Source: JAAZNF01 sp964561025 (GTDB lineage: Bacteria > Myxococcota > B64-G9). Taken from it: a stretch of 64,000 bases of DNA. Positions 24,967 to 33,637 of the stretch are shown in pieces; position 1 is the stretch's first letter; each line of letters opens with the position of its first letter. The notes under the pieces are model-generated. The model did no database searches. It worked only from the letters and a program-made list of their open reading frames with translations, and was not told the origin of the DNA. Location of the stretch: the NCBI GenBank assembly GCA_964561025.1, contig CAZLNM010000003.1, forward strand, positions 1 through 64,000, given 5' to 3'. Position numbers and translations under genes: made by a program.

Positions 24967-26946
24967 ATGACAGAGACAGAAAAGAAGGACGCCCCGGTCG
25001 ATCACCGCAAACTCGGTCTCGACGCCGCAGAGCTCGCCGCCTTCGTGGAGAACGCGCCCTACGCGATACAGATCTTCGATCTCGAGGGCCACAGCGTGTA
25101 CGTCAACCCGGCCTTCTTCAAGGTTTGGCCGACGCCCCCGCCTGCCACCTGGCGATTTTTCTCCGATGAGCAGCTCAAGGAGAAGGGCCTGGGGCCACTC
25201 CTGGAGCGCGCCCGGGCCGGGGAAACCGTCGTGTTTCCACCATTGTGGTTCCGGCCCAGCCGCTCCGTCCCCGGTGAGGCGGACTTCGAGCGCTGCATGA
25301 TCGTCGTGTGCTTTCCCTTGCGGAGCCAAGAAGGCGAGATTCGCGGCTATGCGACATTCGGCATCGACATCACCGAGCAGCGCAGGATCGAGGAGGCCCT
25401 GCGCGAAAACGAGCGGCTGCTCGCAAAGTCCCAGGAGATCGGCCAGCTCGGGAGCTGGGAACTCGATCTGCTCTCCGGCCGCCTGTCGTGGTCCGAGCAG
25501 ACCCACCGGATCTTCGGGCTCCCGCCGACAGATTTCGGCGCGTCGTACCAGGCCTTCATGGAGGCGGTTCACCCCGATGACCGGGCGGCGGTGGATCAGG
25601 CCTATCGAGGCTCGGTGCGGGAAGGCCGCGACTCTTACGAGATCGAGCACCGCCTCGTCCGGCGCGCAACGGGCGAGATCCGCTGGGTGCTGGAGAGGTG
25701 CGAGCACATCAAGGACAGCGCGGGCAAGATCGTCCGCTCGGTGGGCATGGTGCAGGACATCACCGAGCAGAAACGGGCCGAGGAGGAGAAGGCCCGCCTT
25801 CAGCAACAGCTCCTGCAAGCGCAGAAGATGGAGTCGATCGGAAGGCTGGCCGGCGGGGTGGCCCACGACTTCAACAACATGCTCATGGTGATCCTCGGGC
25901 ACGCGGAGGTGGCGCTGTCCCAGGCCGCGCCCGAGGACCCGCTCGCGCCTCATCTGAGGGACATCCTCGAGGCCGCCCGCCACTCCGCCGAGCTGGTGCG
26001 CCAACTGCTGACCTTCGCCCGCCAGCAGCCGGTGGCGCCGCGCGTGCTGGACCTCAACGCCGCGGTCGCCGGCATGCTCAAGATGCTGCAGCGGCTGCTC
26101 GGCGAGAACATCGAGCTCGTGTGGATGCCCGGCCCGGAGCTGTGGCCGGTCCGGCTGGATCCCGCGCAGGTGGATCAGCTGCTCGCCAACCTGTGCCTGA
26201 ACGGCCGGGACGCCATTCGCGGGACGGGCCGGATCACCATCGGCACCGAGAACGCCGTGGTCGGCGAGGCCGAGCGCGAGCGGCACCCGACCCTCGCCGC
26301 GGGCGAGTGCGTGCGCCTGTTCGTGAGCGACAGCGGCGCCGGCATGAGCCCGGAGGTGGTCGAGCACCTGTTCGAGCCATTCTTCACCACCAAGGAGCTG
26401 GGCAAGGGCACCGGCCTGGGGTTGGCCACGGTGTATGGCATCGTGACGCAGAACCGTGGCGCCATCGAGGTGCGCAGCGCCCCGGGCCATGGCACGACCT
26501 TCGAGATCCTGCTGCCGCGATGCGAGTCGGAGGCCAGCCCGGCGCCGGATGGCGGCCGTGGCTTGCGCAAGGGCCAGGGCGAGACGGTGCTCCTGGTGGA
26601 GGACGAGCGGATGCTGCTCGAGCTCGGCCGCAGGATGCTCGAGGGGCTGGGGTACACGGTGCTGGCCGCCGCCTCGCCGGGGGAGGCGCTGCGCCGGGCG
26701 GGCTCCTTCGCGGGGGAGATCCACCTCCTGCTCACCGACGTGGTGATGCCGCAGATGAACGGACGGGAGCTGGCGCGCGCGCTGTGCGCCCGGCGGCCCG
26801 GAATGAAGTGCCTGTTCGTCTCCGGCTACGCCCAGAACGGGGTGGTCCGCCAGGGCGAGGTGGAGGAGGGGCTGCACTTCCTACAGAAGCCGTACTCCCT
26901 CGGCGAGCTCGCCGCCAAGGTGCGCCAGGCGCTCGGCAAGGAATGA
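24967..26946 (+). CDS. hybrid sensor histidine kinase (PAS-PAS-HK-REC)
   Basis: 659 residues, no membrane segment, so cytoplasmic. PAS 1 (~20-140), PAS 2 (~155-275), then HisKA with His300 (GGVAHDFNNML), HATPase (LCLNGRDAI, SDSGAGMSP, GTGLGLATVYGIV) and a C-terminal receiver with Asp591 (LLTDVVMPQMNG). It should autophosphorylate on His300 and pass phosphate to its own receiver; a further phosphotransfer partner is not encoded nearby. Ligands of the PAS domains unknown. The ATG at 24967 is preferred to an upstream TTG that lies in the -35 box. Confidence 0.92.
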   Translation: MTETEKKDAPVDHRKLGLDAAELAAFVENAPYAIQIFDLEGHSVYVNPAFFKVWPTPPPATWRFFSDEQLKEKGLGPLLERARAGETVVFPPLWFRPSRSVPGEADFERCMIVVCFPLRSQEGEIRGYATFGIDITEQRRIEEALRENERLLAKSQEIGQLGSWELDLLSGRLSWSEQTHRIFGLPPTDFGASYQAFMEAVHPDDRAAVDQAYRGSVREGRDSYEIEHRLVRRATGEIRWVLERCEHIKDSAGKIVRSVGMVQDITEQKRAEEEKARLQQQLLQAQKMESIGRLAGGVAHDFNNMLMVILGHAEVALSQAAPEDPLAPHLRDILEAARHSAELVRQLLTFARQQPVAPRVLDLNAAVAGMLKMLQRLLGENIELVWMPGPELWPVRLDPAQVDQLLANLCLNGRDAIRGTGRITIGTENAVVGEAERERHPTLAAGECVRLFVSDSGAGMSPEVVEHLFEPFFTTKELGKGTGLGLATVYGIVTQNRGAIEVRSAPGHGTTFEILLPRCESEASPAPDGGRGLRKGQGETVLLVEDERMLLELGRRMLEGLGYTVLAAASPGEALRRAGSFAGEIHLLLTDVVMPQMNGRELARALCARRPGMKCLFVSGYAQNGVVRQGEVEEGLHFLQKPYSLGELAAKVRQALGKE

Positions 26947-27008
26947 GCGCGGTGGCGCGCGAAGTGGGGCCGCCCGCGGCCGCCGGCGCGATCTGGATGA
27001 CGAGATTC

Positions 27009-27037
27009 TTGACCGGGTGCGGGGCGGGGCCAATAAT
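27009..27037 (+). promoter_or_regulatory. promoter of the maf operon
   Basis: TTGACC (27009-27014), 17-base spacer, AATAAT (27032-27037), with the ATG of maf at 27055 preceded by GAGG. Confidence 0.55.
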
Positions 27038-27054
27038 GCTACTCGAGGTCCGAA

Positions 27055-27666
27055 ATGCCGGTCACCCCGGAAACTCCCCTGGTCCTGGCCTCCGCCTCGC
27101 CACGGCGGCGCGAGCTGCTCTCGCTCGCCGGCGTCCCCCTGGAGGTTCGCGAAAGCCGCGTCGCGGAGGAGGTCGTGCCCGGCGAGGACGCCGAGAACTT
27201 CACCCGGCGCATCGCCCGGCGCAAGGCCGAGAACGTGGCGGCGAATCTTCCGGCCGGGCGCTTCGTCCTCGGCGCCGACACCACCGTGGTGCTGGACGGC
27301 GAGATCCTGCAGAAACCCCGTGACGCCGCGGACGCCGCGCGCATGCTGTCGCGCCTCTCCGGCCGCACCCACCGGGTGCTGACCGCGGTGACCGTGCTGT
27401 GCACGGGCCCGGAGGCGCGCGAGGAGATCCTCGAGTCCAGCGAGGTGACCTTTCGCGAGCTGGGCCCGGCGCTCATCGCCGGGTACGTCCGCACCGGGGA
27501 GCCGCTGGACAAGGCCGGCGCCTACGGCGTGCAGGGCCGGGCCGCCCTGCTGGTGCGCTCCATCCGCGGCTCGTACACCAACGTGGTGGGCCTGCCGTTG
27601 TGCGAGACGATTTTGTTGCTCGAGCGCCTGTGCGCTTTTCGGGCGTTCGAGGGCTCGCCCGCGTAG
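27055..27666 (+). CDS. maf: Maf-family nucleoside triphosphate pyrophosphatase
   Basis: 203 residues, the usual length. Signature LASASPRRRELL at ~11-22, GADTTVVLDG (~77), KAGAYGVQG and the closing NVVGLPL are all present. It hydrolyses dTTP/UTP or modified nucleotides to the monophosphate, a housekeeping or division-linked role. First gene of an operon with divIVA-like, yggU-like and GGDEF genes (12, 4 and overlapping bases). Confidence 0.95.
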   Translation: MPVTPETPLVLASASPRRRELLSLAGVPLEVRESRVAEEVVPGEDAENFTRRIARRKAENVAANLPAGRFVLGADTTVVLDGEILQKPRDAADAARMLSRLSGRTHRVLTAVTVLCTGPEAREEILESSEVTFRELGPALIAGYVRTGEPLDKAGAYGVQGRAALLVRSIRGSYTNVVGLPLCETILLLERLCAFRAFEGSPA

Positions 27667-27678
27667 GAGGATGCGGTC

Positions 27679-28509
27679 ATGAAGATCACCCCCATCGACA
27701 TCCGCCAGCAGCAGTTCGAGCGGCGCCTGCGCGGGCTGGACCCGCGCGAGGTGGAGTCGTTCCTCAACCTCGTCTCCGACGAGTTCGAGAAGATCTTGCG
27801 CGACAACCAGAAGCTCCAGGAGGAGCTGGCTCGCTCGAGCCGGGTGGTGGAGGAGTATCGCGAGCGCGAGCGGGCGCTCAAGGAGACGATGATCACCGCC
27901 CAGAAGATCACCGACGACATCAAGGAGAGCGCGCGCAAGGAGGCCGAGGTGATCCTGTCCCAGGCCGAGCTCCAGGCGGAGAAGATCATCCACGCCGCCA
28001 ACGACCGGCTGGTCAAGGTCATCGAGGACATCAACGAGGCCAAGCGCCAGCGCGAGCAGATGGTGGCCCAGCTCACCGAGACCATCGAGACCCACCGCCG
28101 CCTGCTGCTGGACGTCCACGAGGACAAGGCCGAGAACCTCTTCGTCTCGGTGGAGGAGCTCAAGCAGCGCCGCGTCAAGCTGCACGCCGCCATCCTGGAG
28201 ACGCTGGAGGCCAACGCCCAGCTCCTCGGCCTGGATCGCGACCGCGAGGTGGAGAACCTCCGCGAGGAGGTCGAGCGCCTCGCCCGCTTGCAGACCAACC
28301 TCATGTCGCGCCTGCAGAACGTGCTTTCGACCCACCGCAAGCTCCTGCAGGCCCGCGAGGAGGCCGAGAGCCAGAGCGCAAGCTACAAGGTCGAAGACAA
28401 GCTCAAGGTGCTCAAGGTGCGCGAGGAACCGCCCGGCAAGAACGAGCGGGCCTCCGCCGGCGAGAGCGAGGCTCGGCCCAAGGACGCCGAGCGACGCCAG
28501 GGCTCCTAG
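27679..28509 (+). CDS. DivIVA-domain protein
   Basis: 276 residues. N-terminal DivIVA motif (ITPIDIRQQQFERRLRGLDP, EVESFLNLVSDEFE) binds curved membrane at poles or septa; the rest is a long coiled coil (~35-250) with a charged disordered tail. In related bacteria such proteins organise polar growth or cell-pole complexes. AGGAGG lies upstream. Often found beside yggU, as here. Confidence 0.9.
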   Translation: MKITPIDIRQQQFERRLRGLDPREVESFLNLVSDEFEKILRDNQKLQEELARSSRVVEEYRERERALKETMITAQKITDDIKESARKEAEVILSQAELQAEKIIHAANDRLVKVIEDINEAKRQREQMVAQLTETIETHRRLLLDVHEDKAENLFVSVEELKQRRVKLHAAILETLEANAQLLGLDRDREVENLREEVERLARLQTNLMSRLQNVLSTHRKLLQAREEAESQSASYKVEDKLKVLKVREEPPGKNERASAGESEARPKDAERRQGS

Positions 28510-28513
28510 GCGA

Positions 28514-28837
28514 ATGCCCGCATATCTCGCCACCCAGCGAGACGGCCGCCTGCGGCTCGAGGTATGGGCCCAGCCGGGCGCGAAACGCACCGAGATCGCC
28601 GGCCTGCACGGGGATCGGCTCAAGATCCGGCTGAAGAGCCCCCCGCTGGACGGCCGCGCCAACCAGGAGCTGATCCGGTTCCTTTCGGAGACGCTCGCCC
28701 TCCCGCCGCGCGCCATCGAGCTGGTCGCCGGCGAGGCGGGGCGCCAGAAGAGCCTGGTGCTCACCGGCATCGCCCTGGCCGAGGCCGCCGCCCGCCTCGA
28801 CGGGCGCACGGCGCTCCCGGGCCCGGAGGCCCCATGA
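28514..28837 (+). CDS. DUF167/YggU family protein
   Basis: 107 residues. Family core with VWAQPGAKRTEIAGLHGD, LKIRLKSPPLDGRANQELI, and VAGEAGRQKSLVL (residues ~17-90). Function of the family is unsettled. It starts four bases after the DivIVA-like stop and its TGA overlaps the GGDEF start (ATGA). Confidence 0.92.
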   Translation: MPAYLATQRDGRLRLEVWAQPGAKRTEIAGLHGDRLKIRLKSPPLDGRANQELIRFLSETLALPPRAIELVAGEAGRQKSLVLTGIALAEAAARLDGRTALPGPEAP

Positions 28838-29892
28838 CCTCGGGCAAGCCCCGCCGCCGCACCGATTCATCCCTACGCCCCGGCCGGGCGTTGGCGCGGC
28901 GTTCGCTGGCCGGGGTCACCGCATCGCTCCTCCGGGTGGCCGAGGACCTGCGCCGCAGCCGCCAGGTGGAATCCACGCTGCAATCGGTGGCCCGCACCGC
29001 CGTGGCCGTCACCGGCAGCATCCAGGCGACCCTGCGCCTGCTCGACGAGAGCGGACAGCGGCTGCTGATCTCGGCCCGTTTCGGTCCCTCGGTGCACCGC
29101 CGGGGCGCGGCGCCCTTCCGCCCCGGGGAAGGTTTCATCGGCTGGGTGGTGATCCACCGGCGGCCGGCCCTGACCAACCGGGTGCGGCGCGATCCCCGCT
29201 TCGTGCTGCGGCGCGGCCAGGCCTGGACGCCCACCGCCATCATGGCCGTGCCGCTGATGGCGCGGCGGGATTGCATCGGGGTGCTCTCGGTGGCGCGCCG
29301 CGACGGGCGGCCATACCGTCCGCTGGAGCTCGACGTGCTCACGCTGCTGGGAGAGATCTCCGTGCCCTACCTGGAGATCGCCCGGCTGCGCCGGCTCAGC
29401 GAGTCGGACGCGCTGACCTTGCTCCACAACCGCCGCTACCTCTCCGAGCGGCTACCGCTCGAGGTGGAGCGCGCGCATCGCTCGCGCCGGCCGCTCAGCG
29501 CGTTGTACCTGGATCTCGACCACTTCAAAAACATCAACGATCGCTTCGGCCACCCCGTGGGCGATCAGGTGCTGCAAGACCTGGCGGAGCGCTTGCGCCA
29601 GGGATGCCGCAGCGAGGACGTGCTGGCGCGCGTCGGCGGCGAGGAGTTCGTCATCCTGCTCCCCGACACCAACCTGGCCCAGGCCCGGCGGGTGGCGCAG
29701 CGCCTGCGGCTCTCGGTCAAGGGCGCGCCCTTCATCACCACCGCGGGGCCGCTGGACGTGACGGTGAGCCTTGGCGCGGCGCGCCTGCGACCCCGGGAGG
29801 CCGGCGACGCCTTCCTGCGCCGCGCCGACCAGGCGCTGTATTGGGCCAAGCGCCGCGGCCGCGACCGGGTCGAGGTGAGCGTGTGCAATTGA
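28834..29892 (+). CDS. GAF-GGDEF diguanylate cyclase
   Basis: 352 residues. A basic N-terminus, GAF domain (~40-185, GFIGWVVIHRRPALTN, AVPLMARRDCIGVLSVARRD) and GGDEF domain (~190-350). The active site is GGEEF (268-272) and an inhibitory RxxD site, RSED (259-262), stands five residues before it, so the enzyme should be active and feedback-inhibited by c-di-GMP. Overlaps the yggU-like stop (ATGA), hence coupled. The HD-GYP gene follows. Confidence 0.92.
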   Translation: MTSGKPRRRTDSSLRPGRALARRSLAGVTASLLRVAEDLRRSRQVESTLQSVARTAVAVTGSIQATLRLLDESGQRLLISARFGPSVHRRGAAPFRPGEGFIGWVVIHRRPALTNRVRRDPRFVLRRGQAWTPTAIMAVPLMARRDCIGVLSVARRDGRPYRPLELDVLTLLGEISVPYLEIARLRRLSESDALTLLHNRRYLSERLPLEVERAHRSRRPLSALYLDLDHFKNINDRFGHPVGDQVLQDLAERLRQGCRSEDVLARVGGEEFVILLPDTNLAQARRVAQRLRLSVKGAPFITTAGPLDVTVSLGAARLRPREAGDAFLRRADQALYWAKRRGRDRVEVSVCN

Positions 29893-29916
29893 CACCCCCC
29901 CGCCGGGTGCGATAAT
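29889..29916 (+). promoter_or_regulatory. promoter of the HD-GYP gene, overlapping the GGDEF stop codon
   Basis: TTGACA (29889-29894) contains the TGA of the GGDEF gene; 16-base spacer; GATAAT (29911-29916). The leader would be about 13 bases and starts at the AGGAG ribosome site. Confidence 0.65.
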
Positions 29917-29935
29917 CGGGCCCAGGAGCGACGGC

Positions 29936-31438
29936 TTGGAATACAGCTTCCACGAAGACTCCCACCGCGTGCTGGTGGTGGACGACGAGCGAGTGATCCG
30001 CGAGATCCTCTCGGACTTTCTGTCCATGGAGGGCTACGTGGTGCGCGCCGTCGAGGACGGCCAGCAGGCGCTCGAGGAGCTGGAGCAGCGCTCCTACAAC
30101 CTGGTGATCACCGACCTCAAGATGCCCCGGCTCGGCGGCCTGGAGCTGCTGGAGGAGATCAACCGCCGCTCGCTGAACGTGCTGACGGTGATCATGACCG
30201 GTTTCGGCACCGTGGAGACGGCCATCGAGGCCATGAAGAAGGGGGCCTACGACTACATCCTCAAGCCGTTCAAGGTCGAGGAGGTCATCCACATCGTCCA
30301 GCGCGGCCTGGAGAAGCAGCGCCTGCAACTCGAGAACATCCAGCTCAAGGAGGCGCTCAGCATCTACACCATGTCCGAGGTGCTCACCAAGACGCTGTCG
30401 CTCGACCGCATCCTGGAGATCATCGTGGACACCGCCCTCAAGGAGAGCGGGGCCGACGCCACCTCCCTGCTGCTGCTCGATCCGGAGAGCGGGCGCTTCG
30501 AGCTCAAGCTGCGCCGATCCCAGGACAACCAGTTCGAGCGGGAGGTGGAGGAGCTGGTGCTCCCCGAGATCCTGGCCCACTTCCGCGAGGACCGCCTGGT
30601 GCTGTACCACGGCAACCGGGCGGCGCGCTTCTTCTCCAGCCCCACCTTGTCGCAGCGCGTGATCTCCTTCATCAGCGTGCCGCTCAAGATCCGGCTGGAG
30701 GTGAGCGGCATGCTCAACCTGTACTCCTACACCCGGGGCAAGAAGTTCTCCGAGGGCCAGCGCAAGATGCTGTCCATCCTGGGTGACCGCGCCTCCTCGG
30801 CCATCGACAACGCGCGCCTGTTCCGCAACCTGCAGGACTCGTTCCAGCAGACCATCCAGGGTTTCGCCCGGGCCATGGAGGCCAAGGACCCCTACACCCG
30901 CGGCCACTCCGACCGGGTGATGATGTACGCCGAGCTCATCGCCCGCGGCCTGGGCCTGAACGAGACCGAGCAGCGCAAGCTGTGCACCGCGGCCCTCATG
31001 CACGACGTGGGCAAGATCGGCATCCCGCTGGACGCGCTGAACAAGCCGCAGAAGCTCACCCGCGAGGAGTACGAGGTGTTCAAGCAGCACCCCGACAAGG
31101 GACGGCGCATCCTCGAGCCCATCGAGTTCTTGCGCGACGTGGTGCCGGCGGTGCTGCACCACCACGAGCAGTACGACGGCACCGGGTACCCGCTGGGGCT
31201 CAAGGCCGAGGCCATCCCGCTGCAGGCGCGCATCCTGGCGGTGGCCGACACCTACGACGCCATGACCTCCGACCGCGCCTACCGCAAGGCGCTCTCGCAC
31301 GAGATCGCCATCGCCGAGCTGCGCCGCTGCGCCGGCACCCAGTTCGATCCGCGCATCGTGGCGGTGTTCATCATGGAGATGGAGAAGTGGCGCCGCGACC
31401 AGGGCAACCTGGGGACCACCGCGCCCACCTGCACCTGA
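29936..31438 (+). CDS. response regulator with GAF and HD-GYP domains
   Basis: 500 residues. Receiver (~10-125) with D16-D17 and phospho-acceptor D60 (ITDLKMP); GAF (~150-305); HD-GYP phosphodiesterase (~310-490) with H356-D357 (MHDVGKIGIP) and HHHEQYDGTGYP (~407-418). It should break down c-di-GMP (or cGAMP-type dinucleotides) under phosphorylation control. TTG at 29936 was chosen because AGGAG lies seven bases before it. The cognate kinase is not identified; the hybrid kinase at 25 kb is one candidate. Confidence 0.92.
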   Translation: MEYSFHEDSHRVLVVDDERVIREILSDFLSMEGYVVRAVEDGQQALEELEQRSYNLVITDLKMPRLGGLELLEEINRRSLNVLTVIMTGFGTVETAIEAMKKGAYDYILKPFKVEEVIHIVQRGLEKQRLQLENIQLKEALSIYTMSEVLTKTLSLDRILEIIVDTALKESGADATSLLLLDPESGRFELKLRRSQDNQFEREVEELVLPEILAHFREDRLVLYHGNRAARFFSSPTLSQRVISFISVPLKIRLEVSGMLNLYSYTRGKKFSEGQRKMLSILGDRASSAIDNARLFRNLQDSFQQTIQGFARAMEAKDPYTRGHSDRVMMYAELIARGLGLNETEQRKLCTAALMHDVGKIGIPLDALNKPQKLTREEYEVFKQHPDKGRRILEPIEFLRDVVPAVLHHHEQYDGTGYPLGLKAEAIPLQARILAVADTYDAMTSDRAYRKALSHEIAIAELRRCAGTQFDPRIVAVFIMEMEKWRRDQGNLGTTAPTCT

Positions 31439-31586
31439 GGCGGCATCGCGGCCAGATGCCGAGGTCGAGCATGCACCTGGCGGCGCGCGCTAGGGGCAAC
31501 AGGGCCAGCCGCAAAAAGAAAACGCACGGGGATGAGACAGGCCGAAAGACAGTACAGGGGGGCCTGGAGGACCCTGGCGGGCCCGC

Positions 31587-31877
31587 TCAGGGGCCGGTGC
31601 GCAGCAGGTTGACCGCCAGATCGTGGATCAACTCGCGCCGCAGCAGGCGGCGGCACAGCGACAAATCCTGCGCTCGCGGCGACGAGCCGGAGCGCAGGCG
31701 GCTCACCGCCTCCCGGCCCCGCTCGAGCACCGCGTTCAGCTTGCGTTCGTCCAGACGGAAGGCCAGGCCGTCGGGTTCGGGCCGGACGAAGTAGCTGGCG
31801 CCCTCCCGCCGCAAGAGCTCTTCCGCCAGGTGCCGAGAGGCGAAGTAGCAGGAAAGATCCACGATCCGATCCGCCAC
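31587..31877 (-). CDS. small helical protein, unknown function
   Basis: 96 residues. Mostly alpha-helical and basic (FASRHLAEELLRREGASYFV, KLNAVLERGREAVSRLR). No family recognised. GTG at 31877 chosen because GGGAGG stands six bases before it; the frame stays open upstream without a ribosome site. The 148 bases to its left (31439-31586) contain no gene I can support. Confidence 0.6.
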   Translation of the reverse strand: MADRIVDLSCYFASRHLAEELLRREGASYFVRPEPDGLAFRLDERKLNAVLERGREAVSRLRSGSSPRAQDLSLCRRLLRRELIHDLAVNLLRTGP

Positions 31878-31991
31878 GGCACCCTCCCGGTCAAACCACG
31901 GCGGCGCTCGCGCTCCGCGTCGTGGGGGGTTGGGATGGCCGATGTGTACACCCAAACGGGGCGGCTGTCCATTTTTTTTCCGGGTCCTTTT

Positions 31992-32021
31992 TTGGGCGGC
32001 GCGGCGGTTTTTTGCTATGGT
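31992..32021 (+). promoter_or_regulatory. extended -10 promoter of the Ser/Thr kinase
   Basis: TTGGGC (31992-31997), 18-base spacer, and TGC-TATGGT with the extended TG (TATGGT 32016-32021). Seven bases separate it from GTG at 32029, predicting a leaderless mRNA. Confidence 0.5.
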
Positions 32022-32028
32022 GGTGGGC

Positions 32029-33618
32029 GTGGACGGCCTGCCCCGAGAATTCGGCCGGTATCGGCTGCTGGAGCTCATCGCCATCGGCGGCATGGCCGAG
32101 GTGTACCGGGCCGTGCTGGCCACGGCCTTCGGCACCGAAAAGGAATTGTGCCTCAAGCGCGTGCTGCCCCACCTGGCCCAGAACCGCGACTTCATCGACA
32201 TGTTCACCGACGAGGCGCGCATCACCATGCCGCTCAACCATGGCAACATCGTGCAGGTGTTCGAGTTCGGCCAGGTGGCGGGGGACTATTTCCTGGCCAT
32301 GGAGTTCGTGCGGGGGCGGAACCTGGAGACCGTGCTCAGCGCGCTCGAGGCGCGGGGCGAACGCTGTCCGCTGGCGGTGGCGCTGTTCGTGGCCGCCGAG
32401 GTGGCCCAGGGGTTGGACTACGCCCACCGCTTCCGCGACGCCCAGGATCGCCCCACCGGCATCATCCACCGCGACGTCTCGCCGCAGAACATCTTGCTCG
32501 GCTACCAGGGCGAGGTGAAGCTCACCGACTTCGGCATCGCCAAGGCGCGCAGCCGCATCCGCCAGACCGCCCAGGGCATCATCCGCGGCAAGGCCTGCTA
32601 CCTGTCGCCGGAGCAGGCCGAGTGCCGCGACCTGGACGGCCGCTCGGACGTGTTCAGCTTGGGCATCGTGCTCTACGAGATGCTCACCGGCGTGCGCCTG
32701 TTCGAGGGCGAGAACGAGCTGGTCACCCTGCAGCGGGTCCGCGAGGCCCGTTTCGTCCCCGCCGCTTCCCACCGCGCCGAGGTGCCCGCCGAGGTCGACG
32801 AACTCTTGCGGCGCGCGCTGGAGCGCGAGCCGGAGCGCCGGGTGCAGAGCGCCGCGGAGTTCCAGGCCGCCCTGGCTCACGCCCGGGTGCGGGCCGATCC
32901 GGGCTTCACCCCGGCCCAGTTCGCCGAGTGGATGCGCCGGCTCTTCGCCGAGGACATCAGCCGGGAGGTGGCCACGCGCACCACTCGCGATCGGTTGCTT
33001 CGGCAGATGGCCGCGGAGCAAGGCTTGAACCCGGAGCACCTGACCACCCGGGATCTGCTGCGGCTGGGCACGGTGGCCATGCGCAAGCCGCCGCAGAAGA
33101 AGGCCCGCGGGCGCTGGCTGCTCCTTTCGCTGCTCGCGCTGGCCGTGGCCGCGGCGCTGGCGGTCTTCTTCTGGCCCGGTGTTCCCACCGAGCGGGCCGA
33201 CGCGGGCGCGGGGCCGGATGCGCACGGCGATGTCCTCGAAGAACCCCGCCTCGAGCCGGCGCCCGGCGAGCCGGGCCCGGGCGACGCGGGCATGGAACCG
33301 CGAGCCGATGGCGAGGGCGGCGCGCCGGAGGGCCTGCCGCCGCAAGACGCGGGCCCGGGGCCGGACACCAGCCCCCCGCCGGCCGATCCGGCGCCGGCGC
33401 GCTACGGATTTCTGAACATCAACGCCGACCCCTGGGCCCTGGTGGACCTGGACGGACGGCGGCTGCCGCACGAGACGCCGCTGTTCCGGGTCCGCGCGCG
33501 GGAGGGCCTGCGTCAATTGCGTTTTACCAACCCGCGGCTTAATATCGAAAAGACCATCACGGTGCGCGTGGTCGCGGGCGAGACCCAGACCATCAGCGTG
33601 CGCCTGCACGAGCCGTGA
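32029..33618 (+). CDS. PEGA-tailed membrane Ser/Thr protein kinase
   Basis: 529 residues. Kinase domain ~8-280: Gly loop IAIGGMAEVY (17-26), Lys43, HRD with D149 (IIHRDVSPQNILL), DFG at 167-169, and SPEQAE. One membrane helix at ~362-384, an acidic Pro/Gly linker, and an extracytoplasmic PEGA domain (~457-529, RYGFLNINADPWALVDLDG). It should phosphorylate cytoplasmic Ser/Thr and sense cell-envelope cues; the FHA protein at 8.4 kb is a plausible reader. GTG at 32029 fits both the promoter and the usual family start (DGLPREFGRYRL); ATG at 32017 would lie inside the -10 box. Confidence 0.93.
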   Translation: MDGLPREFGRYRLLELIAIGGMAEVYRAVLATAFGTEKELCLKRVLPHLAQNRDFIDMFTDEARITMPLNHGNIVQVFEFGQVAGDYFLAMEFVRGRNLETVLSALEARGERCPLAVALFVAAEVAQGLDYAHRFRDAQDRPTGIIHRDVSPQNILLGYQGEVKLTDFGIAKARSRIRQTAQGIIRGKACYLSPEQAECRDLDGRSDVFSLGIVLYEMLTGVRLFEGENELVTLQRVREARFVPAASHRAEVPAEVDELLRRALEREPERRVQSAAEFQAALAHARVRADPGFTPAQFAEWMRRLFAEDISREVATRTTRDRLLRQMAAEQGLNPEHLTTRDLLRLGTVAMRKPPQKKARGRWLLLSLLALAVAAALAVFFWPGVPTERADAGAGPDAHGDVLEEPRLEPAPGEPGPGDAGMEPRADGEGGAPEGLPPQDAGPGPDTSPPPADPAPARYGFLNINADPWALVDLDGRRLPHETPLFRVRAREGLRQLRFTNPRLNIEKTITVRVVAGETQTISVRLHEP

Positions 33619-33637
33619 CAGCGCAGGGAGCGTGGCC

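Noticed and set aside
24754..26877. 707-codon minus frame opposite the hybrid kinase
   Set aside because: The plus strand encodes a full PAS-PAS-HK-REC protein; the antisense frame shows only compositional bias.
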